A DNA stretch of 64,000 bases from Fusicatenibacter sp. Its GTDB lineage: Bacteria; Bacillota; Clostridia; Lachnospirales; Lachnospiraceae. The stretch covers positions 1 to 64,000 of the forward strand of contig JAGHIA010000125.1 in assembly GCA_017887445.1 (NCBI GenBank), read 5' to 3'. This document shows, piece by piece, positions 11,622-20,665 of the stretch. Position 1 is the first letter of the stretch. Every line of letters starts with the position of its first letter. The notes under the pieces are model-generated. The model did no database searches. It saw nothing but the letters and a program-made list of their open reading frames with translations, and was not told where the DNA came from. A program made the position numbers and the translations under genes.

Positions 11622-12959
11622 CTACCAGCTGCACCTGCCGCAGTTGGTACATGGAATACAGCTTTTCTTCTCCACCTTCGCCTCCCAGTCGAGGATTTCC
11701 ACCGAGTCCGCCTGATCCGCAGCAATTTTCCACTGCTGATCTCTCACCTGGAACAGAATCTCCTCCTCCGAAAATTCCAGCTCCACCGGATAAATACGGA
11801 TCTGCTCCGGGTGCATACAGCTTTGATAAACCACCGGCGTGATCTCCTGAATCTCTGTGCCTTCTGTTGTCCCGTTTGACAGCGGCAGATGCAGACGAAA
11901 ACAATGAGCAGCTGTAATAATCCTGCGTACCGTTCCGCTTTCCTCGATGATCTCCTGTTCGGGGGTGCATGGGTACGGAAGCCTGCGGCTCATTCTGACT
12001 ATCCCGATTGGCGTAGTTCTCTGACCGCAAAGATATTCCAGAAGATTCCTCGTCGTCCACTTTAAAAACGCCGGAAGATCTTCCCGCGCTGTCAGCACCG
12101 CCATAGTCTGCGATGTCTCCGTGCACACAAACTTTGGACGGTTCCATCCGGTCCCTTCCATCATCTGCCCGATGAACCACAAATACTCCGTCACCTCAGA
12201 CGTTCCCACATGAAAAATCCCGCCTTTTTCATTTCCGATCACCCACCGCACATAGTCTGCTATCTGCAGATCCGCGGCGTGATTGCTTCTCAGTCCTTGA
12301 AACACTTCCAGCCGCCCCGCGCGGCAGCCTTCCCTCACCTGCCGGATCCTCGGGGAATCCTGTCCCCACACAAAAGGAAGGCGCAGGATGGAAAGCCGGG
12401 CGCCCAGCCATTCCGTCAGCAGCCTTTCACAGGCGATCTTATAATTTCCATACTCGCTGACCGAACCAGGCGTATCGTCTTCATAATGGACCGTATCTGT
12501 CTTTCCATCAAACACATTGGCGCTGGAAAGAAAAATCATCCGTCCTCGCCGGCAGTTCAGATATGCGGCCGCCTTTCTGTGAGTCTCCAGCAGAAGCTCA
12601 TAATCACCGCGAAGGGCGGACACGATCACATCCGGCTGCGTCTGCTCCAGGATTTCCTCCAACCGTCCTTTCTGCTCCAGCGAAAACTGCATCATCTCAC
12701 ACCTGTCCGCCCCGCCGCCAGAGTGTGTTTGAAAATTGTTTTCCGCAAGATGTGCGTCACCACACGCTCTCGTGTTTTCGCCAACACGTTCACCCGGCCT
12801 TGTATGATTCGCTCTCTGTCTGGAAGGGTTCGCAGACTGCGCCGCCAGGTGGAAAGTTCCCGTCACCTTCCATGTTTTCTCACTGCTCAATACCTGTGCG
12901 ATTTTTCTACCGACGGTTCCGCTGGCTCCGAGGATCAGGATTCTTTTTTCATATTCCAT
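11622..12959 (-). CDS. RmlD/NAD(P)-dependent sugar epimerase-like protein carrying a repeat-derived in-frame insert
   Basis: ILILGASGTVGRKIAQ Rossmann start; IFLSSANVFDG, YEDDTPGSVSEYGNYK (YxxxK); about 45 aa of repeat-derived sequence near 12720-12850. Confidence 0.7.
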   Translation of the reverse strand: MEYEKRILILGASGTVGRKIAQVLSSEKTWKVTGTFHLAAQSANPSRQRANHTRPGERVGENTRACGDAHLAENNFQTHSGGGADRCEMMQFSLEQKGRLEEILEQTQPDVIVSALRGDYELLLETHRKAAAYLNCRRGRMIFLSSANVFDGKTDTVHYEDDTPGSVSEYGNYKIACERLLTEWLGARLSILRLPFVWGQDSPRIRQVREGCRAGRLEVFQGLRSNHAADLQIADYVRWVIGNEKGGIFHVGTSEVTEYLWFIGQMMEGTGWNRPKFVCTETSQTMAVLTAREDLPAFLKWTTRNLLEYLCGQRTTPIGIVRMSRRLPYPCTPEQEIIEESGTVRRIITAAHCFRLHLPLSNGTTEGTEIQEITPVVYQSCMHPEQIRIYPVELEFSEEEILFQVRDQQWKIAADQADSVEILDWEAKVEKKSCIPCTNCGRCSW

Positions 12960-13090
12960 AACTTTCCGTACTCCCCAAGTAATGATTCAACCAGATCTGC
13001 GCATTTACTGCGCAGATCGTATGAAAACGTAGTGCCTGCAGGCATCCGGCTCATCGCGAAGCAATTTTCCATGGCCGGATGCTGCCCAAT

Positions 13091-14593
13091 CTACCCCTCA
13101 GCCCGCACCCCGGTCATTGTCTGATCCACAATACTGTGGATCATATCATCCGTGAGTGTGCCGCTGGCATAGCCGAAAACCTTACCCTCGTCCGTGATCA
13201 TAAATGTGGTTGGAAACGCGGAAATCCCGTACATGGCAAAGCTTTCGCCGGTGGTATCCATCAGCACCGGATAGGTGTAGCCGTTTTCCTCCAGAAACGC
13301 CTCGATCTCCTCCTGGCTCACGTCGGCATTATTGGGATATCCGTCGGTTTTTGGATTGGCAATCCCGAGAACGATCAAATCCTCCGAGTTCTCCCCGTAC
13401 TCTTCGTACAATGCCTGGATATCCGGCATCTCCTGCTTGCAGGGGCCACACCAGGTGGCCCAGAAATTGAGAAATACCGTCTTTCCCCGGTAATCGGACA
13501 GCGTGTGCTCCGTCCCATACTGATCCTTCAGGACAATATCCGGCGCATCCGGCAGATCCATCTCCTGATCTTTGCTTTCTGAACTTCCTGAACTTTCCGA
13601 ATTTCCCGACGTCGTCTCACTTTCCGAACTTCCTGTCACTTCCCCGCTCTGCGGACTTTCCGACGCCTGGCCTCCTCCCGAATTCTCTGATGGCTCTTGG
13701 TTTCCGGAATCTGCTGCCGCTCCGTTTTCGGAATCGCTTTCGTTTCTCCCATCCTCCTCCTGGCCGTCAATACCGTCTCCATCAGAAGCTCCCGGCCCTT
13801 TACCGCCGCTCTCCGAGACAGCTTCGCGCTCCACACCACTGGCTCCGCCAAAGGAAGAAAGATAACCGGTCAGACCATTCATCCAACCGCTGAAGGTCAT
13901 TACGCCCAGCAGGATCATCAGCACAGCGCCGGCCTTCACCGTATAGCGCAGGATCCTCTGATTCCTGCGAAAGAACTCCAGCACGGTTCCCGTAAACAGG
14001 CCCACCGCCAGGAACGGAATCACAAAACCAGCCGTATAAACACCGATCAGCAGATACCCTGCCGCCGGCGACGCGGCGGTAGACACCATCAGCAGTACAC
14101 TGGCCAGCGCCGGACCCACACACGGCGTCCACGCAAAACTGAACGTAAAGCCAAACACCAGCGCCACCAACGGATTCATGGCAAACCGCTCCAGCCGGAA
14201 ATGAAACCTGTGCTCCCGGTCCGCCAGTTTCAGATGCCCCAGCACACCTGTCTGGTAAACCCCAAACAAGATCATCAGGACGCCGCTGATCCGCGCAAAC
14301 ACCGTCCGGTTCCCGGAGAAAAAACGCCCCAGCGCCGAAAACCCAAAACCCAGCGCGAAAAACGCAAAACTGATCCCCACCACAAAACAAACCGTATGCA
14401 GCAGCACCTTCCCCCGGGGATAAGAAACCGAGCCATCCTCCCTCACAACCCTCGCCCCACCGGACAAATACCCAACATAAAGCGGCACCAGCGGCAGCAC
14501 ACAAGGCGAAAAGAAACTAAGCAGCCCCTGTAAAAACACCGTAAGAACCGGCATGCCGGTTTCCATTGAAAAAGTCATAGAACCTCCTGTCAA
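13091..14593 (-). CDS. CcdA-type membrane protein fused to a TlpA/ResA-like thioredoxin domain through a Ser/Gly-rich linker
   Basis: SFFSPCVLPLVPLYVGYLSG (CcdA/DsbD) and C-terminal VFLNFWATWCGPCKQEMP (CxxC). Confidence 0.9.
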   Translation of the reverse strand: MTGGSMTFSMETGMPVLTVFLQGLLSFFSPCVLPLVPLYVGYLSGGARVVREDGSVSYPRGKVLLHTVCFVVGISFAFFALGFGFSALGRFFSGNRTVFARISGVLMILFGVYQTGVLGHLKLADREHRFHFRLERFAMNPLVALVFGFTFSFAWTPCVGPALASVLLMVSTAASPAAGYLLIGVYTAGFVIPFLAVGLFTGTVLEFFRRNQRILRYTVKAGAVLMILLGVMTFSGWMNGLTGYLSSFGGASGVEREAVSESGGKGPGASDGDGIDGQEEDGRNESDSENGAAADSGNQEPSENSGGGQASESPQSGEVTGSSESETTSGNSESSGSSESKDQEMDLPDAPDIVLKDQYGTEHTLSDYRGKTVFLNFWATWCGPCKQEMPDIQALYEEYGENSEDLIVLGIANPKTDGYPNNADVSQEEIEAFLEENGYTYPVLMDTTGESFAMYGISAFPTTFMITDEGKVFGYASGTLTDDMIHSIVDQTMTGVRAEG

Positions 14594-14720
14594 ATCACAT
14601 CGTTCCCCGTCCGGAACGTCTCCGGCGCGTTAAGATTTCCCCGCGCCCCAGCCGCCGGCGCGGGACGCTTTTTGTCAAAAGCCGCGGCCCTCCATGAGAG
14701 CCGCGGCCACCTTGCAGATT

Positions 14721-14748
14721 GTAACAGTTCAGACAGCTGAATCGTTCC
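14721..14748. mobile_element. 28-bp minimal TIR-TIR element with 8-bp target duplication TGCAGATT
   Basis: TGCAGATT-GTAACAGTTCAGACAGCTGAATCGTTCC-TGCAGATT. Confidence 0.65.
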
Positions 14749-14754
14749 TGCAGA

Positions 14755-17406
14755 TTACTTATTCAGTTTTCTCTGAACAGCCTTTGTGATCTCCATTACA
14801 GGAATAATGATAAATCCAAGCAGCATCGCCACCCCATACTCCATCAGGCTGATATGCTCAAAGGAGAACGCCTCCGACAGGAACGGTACATAGATAACCG
14901 CCGTAGTCAGAATCAGCGCCAGCAGCATCGCGCCCCAGATATAGACGTTCTTGCTGTTGAGGCGGAAGATCGAGCCACGTCTGGAACGCATATTGAAGGA
15001 GTGGAAGATTTCCACCATGGACAACGTCAGGAACGCCATGGTCATACCGTCGGCGCTGTTAACGATTTCCCATTTTCCTGCCTCAATATAATGTCCGATA
15101 AAGTAGGATCCCAGCGTCAGGATCGTGATCCAGACACCCTGATAGAACACATCAAATCCCATACCGCCAGCAAAAATGCCTTCTTTGGAATCTCTCGGCG
15201 GTTTCTGCATGCTGTCCTTTTCACTCTCTTCCATACCAAGCGCCAGCGCCGGGAAGCAGTCGGTGATCAGGTTGATCCACAGCAGGTGTACCGGCTGCAG
15301 AATGGTAAAGCTCATCAGTGTAGCAAAGAAGATCGAGAGCACCTCAGCCAGGTTCGCGGAGAGCAGGAACTGAATGGCTTTACGGATGTTGTCGTAAATT
15401 CTTCTTCCTTCTTCTACCGCGGAAACAATCGTGGCAAAGTTGTCGTCTGCCAGAACCATATCCGCCACGTTCTTTGTAACGTCGGTTCCCGTGATACCCA
15501 TGCCGACACCGATATCCGCACGTTTGATGGAAGGAGCGTCGTTGACGCCGTCTCCGGTCATCGCCGTGATCTTGCCTTTCTTCTTCCATGCGTCTACAAT
15601 CCGCACTTTATGCTCCGGCTGTACGCGGGCATATACGGAATATTTTTCAATCTCTCTGTCAAGGTCGCTGTCGCTGATGTCATTGAGCTGAGAGCCTGTG
15701 ATCGCCTCGCTGGCGTCTTTGATGATACCCAGCTGTTTGGCAATGGCAACCGCCGTATCCTTGTGGTCTCCAGTGATCATGATCGGACGGATTCCCGCGC
15801 TGCGGCACTCTTCGATGGCGTCCTTTACCTCCGGACGGATCGGGTCAATCATGCCGGACAGACCTACGAAGCAAAGCTCCTGCTCCAGATAGGACGGATC
15901 GCTGCTTTCCGGCGCCTGGGTCCACATTCTCTTTGCCGCTGCCAGGACACGAAGGGCCTGGTCCGCCATTCCTTTGTTGGCAGCAAGGATTTCTTCATGC
16001 ATCTTCTGCGTCATGGGAACAGCCTTACCGTCCACCCACGCGCTGGTACACCGTTTCAGAACCTCGTCCGGCGCGCCCTTGGTAAACTGAACGATGGTGC
16101 CGTCGGCAAGCTTGTGTACCGTGGACATCATCTTCCGTCCGGAATCGAACGGCGCTTCCATAATACGCGGATACTGATTCTTCAACTGGTTCTTCGGGCA
16201 GTTCATCTTTGTGGCGTCGTTGACCAGCGCGCACTCGGTAGGCTCGCCCACAGCCTCTCCGGTCTCATCCTGCTCTGCGTCAGAGCAAAGAGCCATAGCT
16301 TTCGCCAGCTCCATCTCGTCGGACGCGGAATGCTCCACAACCGTCATCTTGTTCTGGGTCAGGGTACCGGTCTTATCGGAACAGATAATCTGGGTACAGC
16401 CCAGTGTCTCCACCGCCGTCAGTTTTCGGATCACCGCGTTTCTCTGGGACATCTTCGTGACGCCGATGGACAAAACGATGGTCACAACCGCCGCCAGACC
16501 TTCCGGGATCGCCGCAACCGCCAGACTGACCGCTACCATAAAGGTATCCAGCATTCCCTCTCCGGTGATATCCGGATATGCCCGGATCAGGTCAACCGCA
16601 AAAATCACCGCGCAAATACCGATTACCAGCACCGTCAGGATCTTGCTCAGCTGATTCAGCTTGATCTGCAGCGGAGTCTCGTCGTCCTTGGCGTTGGCAA
16701 GGGCGTCCGCGATCTTACCCATTTCCGTGTTCATTCCCGTACCGGTGACAACGGCGCGGCCGCGTCCGTATACCACGGTACTTCCCATATACATCATGTT
16801 CTTCCGGTCGCCCAGAGGAATGTCCTTCTCTCCATTCAGAGAAAGGGCGTCCGCTTTCTTGTTTACCGGAACAGATTCTCCGGTCAGAGCCGCCTCCTCG
16901 ATTTTCATGCTGGCGCTTTCCAGCACACGGGCGTCCGCCGGTACCGCGTCGCCGGCCTCAAGGACGATCACATCGCCGGGAACCAGTTCCTCGCTCTTTA
17001 CTGTGATCTGATGTCCGTCGCGGATCACCTTTGACGTGGCCGCCGTAATTTCCTGCAGCGCGGCAATGGCTTTCTCCGCCTTGCTCTCCTGCACAACGCC
17101 AAGCACCGCGTTGATGATAACAACGATCAGAATAATGATAACGTCCGCGAAAGACTCTCCTGAGTAAAACGACGTAACGCCGGAAATCGCTGCCGCGACG
17201 ATCAGGATAATGATCATCGGGTCCTTCAATTCCTCCAGGAACCGAACGATCAGCGGCGTTTTCTTACCCTCTTTCAGCTTGTTCTTTCCGTATTGTTCCA
17301 GACGTTTCGAAGCTTCGCTGCTGCTCAGACCATTGTCCTGTGACTGTAGGGCAGCAAGCACCTCGCTGCTTTCCTGCAAATACTCTTTCAAACTGTGCAC
17401 CTCCAT
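14755..17406 (-). CDS. calcium-translocating P-type ATPase
   Basis: ICSDKTGTLTQNKM phosphorylation motif, TGESVPV, MTGDGVNDAPSIKRADIGVGMGITGTDV. Confidence 0.93.
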   Translation of the reverse strand: MEVHSLKEYLQESSEVLAALQSQDNGLSSSEASKRLEQYGKNKLKEGKKTPLIVRFLEELKDPMIIILIVAAAISGVTSFYSGESFADVIIILIVVIINAVLGVVQESKAEKAIAALQEITAATSKVIRDGHQITVKSEELVPGDVIVLEAGDAVPADARVLESASMKIEEAALTGESVPVNKKADALSLNGEKDIPLGDRKNMMYMGSTVVYGRGRAVVTGTGMNTEMGKIADALANAKDDETPLQIKLNQLSKILTVLVIGICAVIFAVDLIRAYPDITGEGMLDTFMVAVSLAVAAIPEGLAAVVTIVLSIGVTKMSQRNAVIRKLTAVETLGCTQIICSDKTGTLTQNKMTVVEHSASDEMELAKAMALCSDAEQDETGEAVGEPTECALVNDATKMNCPKNQLKNQYPRIMEAPFDSGRKMMSTVHKLADGTIVQFTKGAPDEVLKRCTSAWVDGKAVPMTQKMHEEILAANKGMADQALRVLAAAKRMWTQAPESSDPSYLEQELCFVGLSGMIDPIRPEVKDAIEECRSAGIRPIMITGDHKDTAVAIAKQLGIIKDASEAITGSQLNDISDSDLDREIEKYSVYARVQPEHKVRIVDAWKKKGKITAMTGDGVNDAPSIKRADIGVGMGITGTDVTKNVADMVLADDNFATIVSAVEEGRRIYDNIRKAIQFLLSANLAEVLSIFFATLMSFTILQPVHLLWINLITDCFPALALGMEESEKDSMQKPPRDSKEGIFAGGMGFDVFYQGVWITILTLGSYFIGHYIEAGKWEIVNSADGMTMAFLTLSMVEIFHSFNMRSRRGSIFRLNSKNVYIWGAMLLALILTTAVIYVPFLSEAFSFEHISLMEYGVAMLLGFIIIPVMEITKAVQRKLNK

Positions 17407-17434
17407 CGTGTCATTTTTTCTTTTTCCCTGCCGT

Positions 17435-17977
17435 TTACTGTCCCCCGGCGCAGCCTGCACATCCCGGGCATCCGGACGCCATCCGGTCGTCCGGCAGCAC
17501 ATCCAGCGCTTTTACAATACTGCAAACGGCATGAGCGGAAATACCATCTCCGTTTCCGGTAAATCCCAGTCCCTCCTCTGTGGTGGCCTTTACATTCACC
17601 TGATCCGTCTCCAGCTTCAAGGCATTCGCGATATTTTCCACCATCGTGTCAATGTATGGCAGAAGCTTTGGCTGCTGCGCAATCACCGTCGCGTCAATAT
17701 TTTCGATCAGATACATCCGCTCTTCCAGCATTCTGCCCACATGGCGGAGCAGTTCAATACTGGACGCTCCCTCATAGGCCGGATCGGTATCCGGAAAATG
17801 ACGCCCGATATCACGAAGCGCCGCCGCTCCCAGCAGAGCGTCCATCACCGCGTGTACCAGCACGTCCGCGTCCGAATGTCCCAGCAGACCTAAGGTATGA
17901 GGGATCTCCACACCGCCAAGGATCAGCTTTCTGCCCTCCACCAGGCGGTGTACGTCATATCCCATGCCAACTCTCAT
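17435..17977 (-). CDS. ispF: 2-C-methyl-D-erythritol 2,4-cyclodiphosphate synthase
   Basis: [49 protein letters not shown]. Confidence 0.95.
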   Translation of the reverse strand: MRVGMGYDVHRLVEGRKLILGGVEIPHTLGLLGHSDADVLVHAVMDALLGAAALRDIGRHFPDTDPAYEGASSIELLRHVGRMLEERMYLIENIDATVIAQQPKLLPYIDTMVENIANALKLETDQVNVKATTEEGLGFTGNGDGISAHAVCSIVKALDVLPDDRMASGCPGCAGCAGGQ

Positions 17978-18016
17978 CCAAGCACCTCCCTTCCGGCTGT
18001 TTTTGCGCAAAGTCTA

Positions 18017-19291
18017 TCATTGATCATATCCCTGAAGCATCTTACTCATGCGGAGAAAACTCAGCCGGTTTCTCGCATACGGACAAAGCGTAAGCGTCAT
18101 CGGAACCAGTTCCCTGGAAATCCCCACCTGCTCTGGCTCATAACAGCAGCCTGCCTTTTTAAGGATATCCGTCAGCTTCTTTGCCGGCGGGATCTGGTCA
18201 ATGATGTCCGCGATCTCCGGGAGCAGCTCCATCAGCCGCTCCGGGTCCACCAGTTCCAGCGGGTCCGGCGTATTCTCCCTGACGGTGCTCTCCATCAGTC
18301 CCTTTTTGCCAAAGGTTTCCAAAAGAAGCTCCGTCTCCAGACCGTGGTACGGCTTCAGACGGCAGGTTCCCTGACGAATGGCTCTTGCGATTTCCTCGTA
18401 TTTTTTTCTCACCAGGATCAGTCCTACCGAGACTTTTTCTCCGTGAAGCGCGTCCACCTGACCGTTGATCACCTGCATCTCCCATAAATGAGAGACGTGA
18501 TGCTCCGCGCAGGAGGCCGGACGGGAATTTCCCACCATCTGCATGGCGATCCCGGAAAGGAGCAGCGCGTACATCAGCTGCTCGCAGGCTTCCGGCTCGC
18601 CTTCCTTCAGCTCGTCGATGAGGGACACTGTCTTCTCCAGCGCCTCCTCCTCCAGAGCCACCGTCCGCTCACAGATGTATTCATCCGTCACCAGAGAAGC
18701 GATCTTCCAATCTGCCAACGCGATATATTTGCCCATCAGATCCGACATACCCGACGCGGTCAGACGGTACGGAGCCTTTGAAAAGATATCCGTATCCGCG
18801 AACACATACAGCGGCGCCTGCGCCGGTATGGTCTTTTTCATTCCGTCCCAGGTCATTGCCGCCACCGTGGACACAAAGCCGTCCACACTGGCCGCCGTGG
18901 GCACGGAGATAAAGGGGATCCCCCATTTGTGGGACACATAGCGGCTCAGATCATGAATGGTACCGCTGCCCACCGCCAGAATCAGGTCCGTCTCCTCCGG
19001 AAGGGTCTCCTCCAGGATTTCCACTCCGTGGTTGTCCGCGTGAAGATTCTCACAGTCGAGACACACCGACTCGCAGAGCTCCTCCACATCCTCCAGCGCT
19101 TCCTGGGCCGCCTGCCTTGTGTTTTCGTCCCAGACAATAGCCGGTGCGGAAAAGTCCCGAAGTTCTCCCTCCGTCAGCATCTCATACAGCTTTTTCGCGG
19201 CGCCGGATTGGATCCAGATCCCTTTTACAGTGATCTCATGCTGCCGCTTACAGGAACAGGGGCCCTGAAACTGCTCCACGTCTATTTCCAT
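18017..19291 (-). CDS. sn-glycerol-1-phosphate dehydrogenase family (AraM/EgsA-like)
   Basis: VGSGTIHDLSRYVSHKWGIPFISVPTAASVDGFVS dehydrogenase motif. Confidence 0.85.
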   Translation of the reverse strand: MEIDVEQFQGPCSCKRQHEITVKGIWIQSGAAKKLYEMLTEGELRDFSAPAIVWDENTRQAAQEALEDVEELCESVCLDCENLHADNHGVEILEETLPEETDLILAVGSGTIHDLSRYVSHKWGIPFISVPTAASVDGFVSTVAAMTWDGMKKTIPAQAPLYVFADTDIFSKAPYRLTASGMSDLMGKYIALADWKIASLVTDEYICERTVALEEEALEKTVSLIDELKEGEPEACEQLMYALLLSGIAMQMVGNSRPASCAEHHVSHLWEMQVINGQVDALHGEKVSVGLILVRKKYEEIARAIRQGTCRLKPYHGLETELLLETFGKKGLMESTVRENTPDPLELVDPERLMELLPEIADIIDQIPPAKKLTDILKKAGCCYEPEQVGISRELVPMTLTLCPYARNRLSFLRMSKMLQGYDQ

Positions 19292-19297
19292 TTTTAC

Positions 19298-19508
19298 TCC
19301 TTTCATGGCGCACTAGCTGCGCCAATAATAGTAGATTTGGAAGTTACCTTCCAAACTTTTTATCCTTTCCTCTTTCATGGCGCACTGGCTGCGCCAATAA
19401 TGGCAGGTCTGAAAGTTACTTCCAGACTTTCCTGCCCTCTCCTTTCAAGGCGCGCTGGCTGCGCCAATAACGGCAGATCCGGAAGTTACCTTCCAGACTT
19501 TCCTGCCC
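19298..19508 (-). repeat. Three tandem copies of a ~65-70-bp interspersed repeat (tttcatggcgcactggctgcgccaataatggcagatttggaagttaccttccaaacttt)
   Basis: Copies at about 19298, 19371 and 19441; each contains ggcgcactggctgcgcc and ggaagttacctTCC hairpins. Confidence 0.8.
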
Positions 19509-19514
19509 TTGCTC

Positions 19515-20531
19515 TTAATTGAAACCGTAAATCTTCTGCGCCAGCTTGTAGCCGTAAACCGCGATCTTCTGGCTCGGACGGCTCTTGGCGCTCATAATGG
19601 AACCGAGCACCCCGTGGCGGATCCTGAAATAATCCACCGGGTCCTGGCTTTTCAGATATTTCCAGAGTTCGTCCTTCTTTTTCAGATTTTCCTCCAGCTC
19701 GGAGCGCATCATCATCACCGACGACACGGTCATGATCATGCTCAGATAATTTACCATATATTTTCTCAGCTGCTTGTTGAGATTTTTCTGCTGTCCCATG
19801 TAGTCGATCATCAGCTTGTTGACACGAATCTGCTGGTCGATACGGCCGATCATCACCTGCTCGTTGACCGACTGGTCGCTGCGGCCGATGTAGTAACGGT
19901 AAAAATTCACGTCCACATAATACATGGTCTTCACATACGGGAACGGGATGAACGCCACCAGGTTATCCACATAAAAGGTATGCTCCGGCAGCTCCAGTCC
20001 ACAGTCCCGCAAAAGGTCTGTGCGGAAGATCAGGGAGTGCATCAGGATATATCTGGTGCTTCCCAGGGATTTGGTGTCATTCCAGCCGAAAAACGTGTCC
20101 TCCGGCAGCGAATGGGCGTAGCGCATCACGCGTTTTCTTTTCGCTCCCACCTTCTCGTAAACGTAATTGCTGATCAGCATATCCAGGGTCCTGTCTCCCC
20201 GGACCGCGTCCTCCAGCACCTGCAGGATTTTTCTGTAGGCCTCCTCGTTTACCCAGTCGTCGCTGTCCACAACCTTGAAGTAAAGTCCTGTGGCATTTGC
20301 CAGTCCCGTATTCACCGCGCCCCCGTGGCCTTTGTTCTCCTGATGGATGGCCCGCACGATGGTCGGATATTTCTTCGCGTATTCTTCTGCGATTTCGGCC
20401 GTGCGGTCCTTGGAGCCGTCGTTGACGATCAGGATCTCCACATCCTCTCCTCCCTTCAGGAGAGAATCGATGCACTTTTCCATATAGGCTTCTGAATTGT
20501 AACAGGGTACGGCAAAAGTCAATATTTTCAT
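19515..20531 (-). CDS. family 2 glycosyltransferase
   Basis: AVPCYNSEAYMEKCIDSLL, EILIVNDGSKDRTAEIAEEY, NKGHGGAVNTGL, VVDSDDW. Confidence 0.93.
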   Translation of the reverse strand: MKILTFAVPCYNSEAYMEKCIDSLLKGGEDVEILIVNDGSKDRTAEIAEEYAKKYPTIVRAIHQENKGHGGAVNTGLANATGLYFKVVDSDDWVNEEAYRKILQVLEDAVRGDRTLDMLISNYVYEKVGAKRKRVMRYAHSLPEDTFFGWNDTKSLGSTRYILMHSLIFRTDLLRDCGLELPEHTFYVDNLVAFIPFPYVKTMYYVDVNFYRYYIGRSDQSVNEQVMIGRIDQQIRVNKLMIDYMGQQKNLNKQLRKYMVNYLSMIMTVSSVMMMRSELEENLKKKDELWKYLKSQDPVDYFRIRHGVLGSIMSAKSRPSQKIAVYGYKLAQKIYGFN

Positions 20532-20536
20532 GATTT

Positions 20537-20655
20537 CCCCTTTCATGGCGCACTGGCTGCGCGTAACGATTCAGTCTCTGGTAACAGTTCAGCCAGCTGA
20601 ACAGTTACGGCTGCGCCAATACTGGCAGATTTGGAAGTTTCCTTCCAAACTTCCT
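20537..20655 (-). repeat. Copy of the tttcatggcgcactggctgcgcc repeat interrupted by a nested 46-bp element
   Basis: Consensus is split at ggctgcgc, which is duplicated on both sides of the insert. Confidence 0.75.
20563..20608. mobile_element. 46-bp MITE-like insert (GTAAC..GTTAC ends) with 8-bp TSD GGCTGCGC
   Basis: GGCTGCGC at 20555-20562 and 20609-20616 flank GTAACGATTCAG...CTGAACAGTTAC. Confidence 0.7.
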
Positions 20656-20665
20656 TTTTCTTTCT

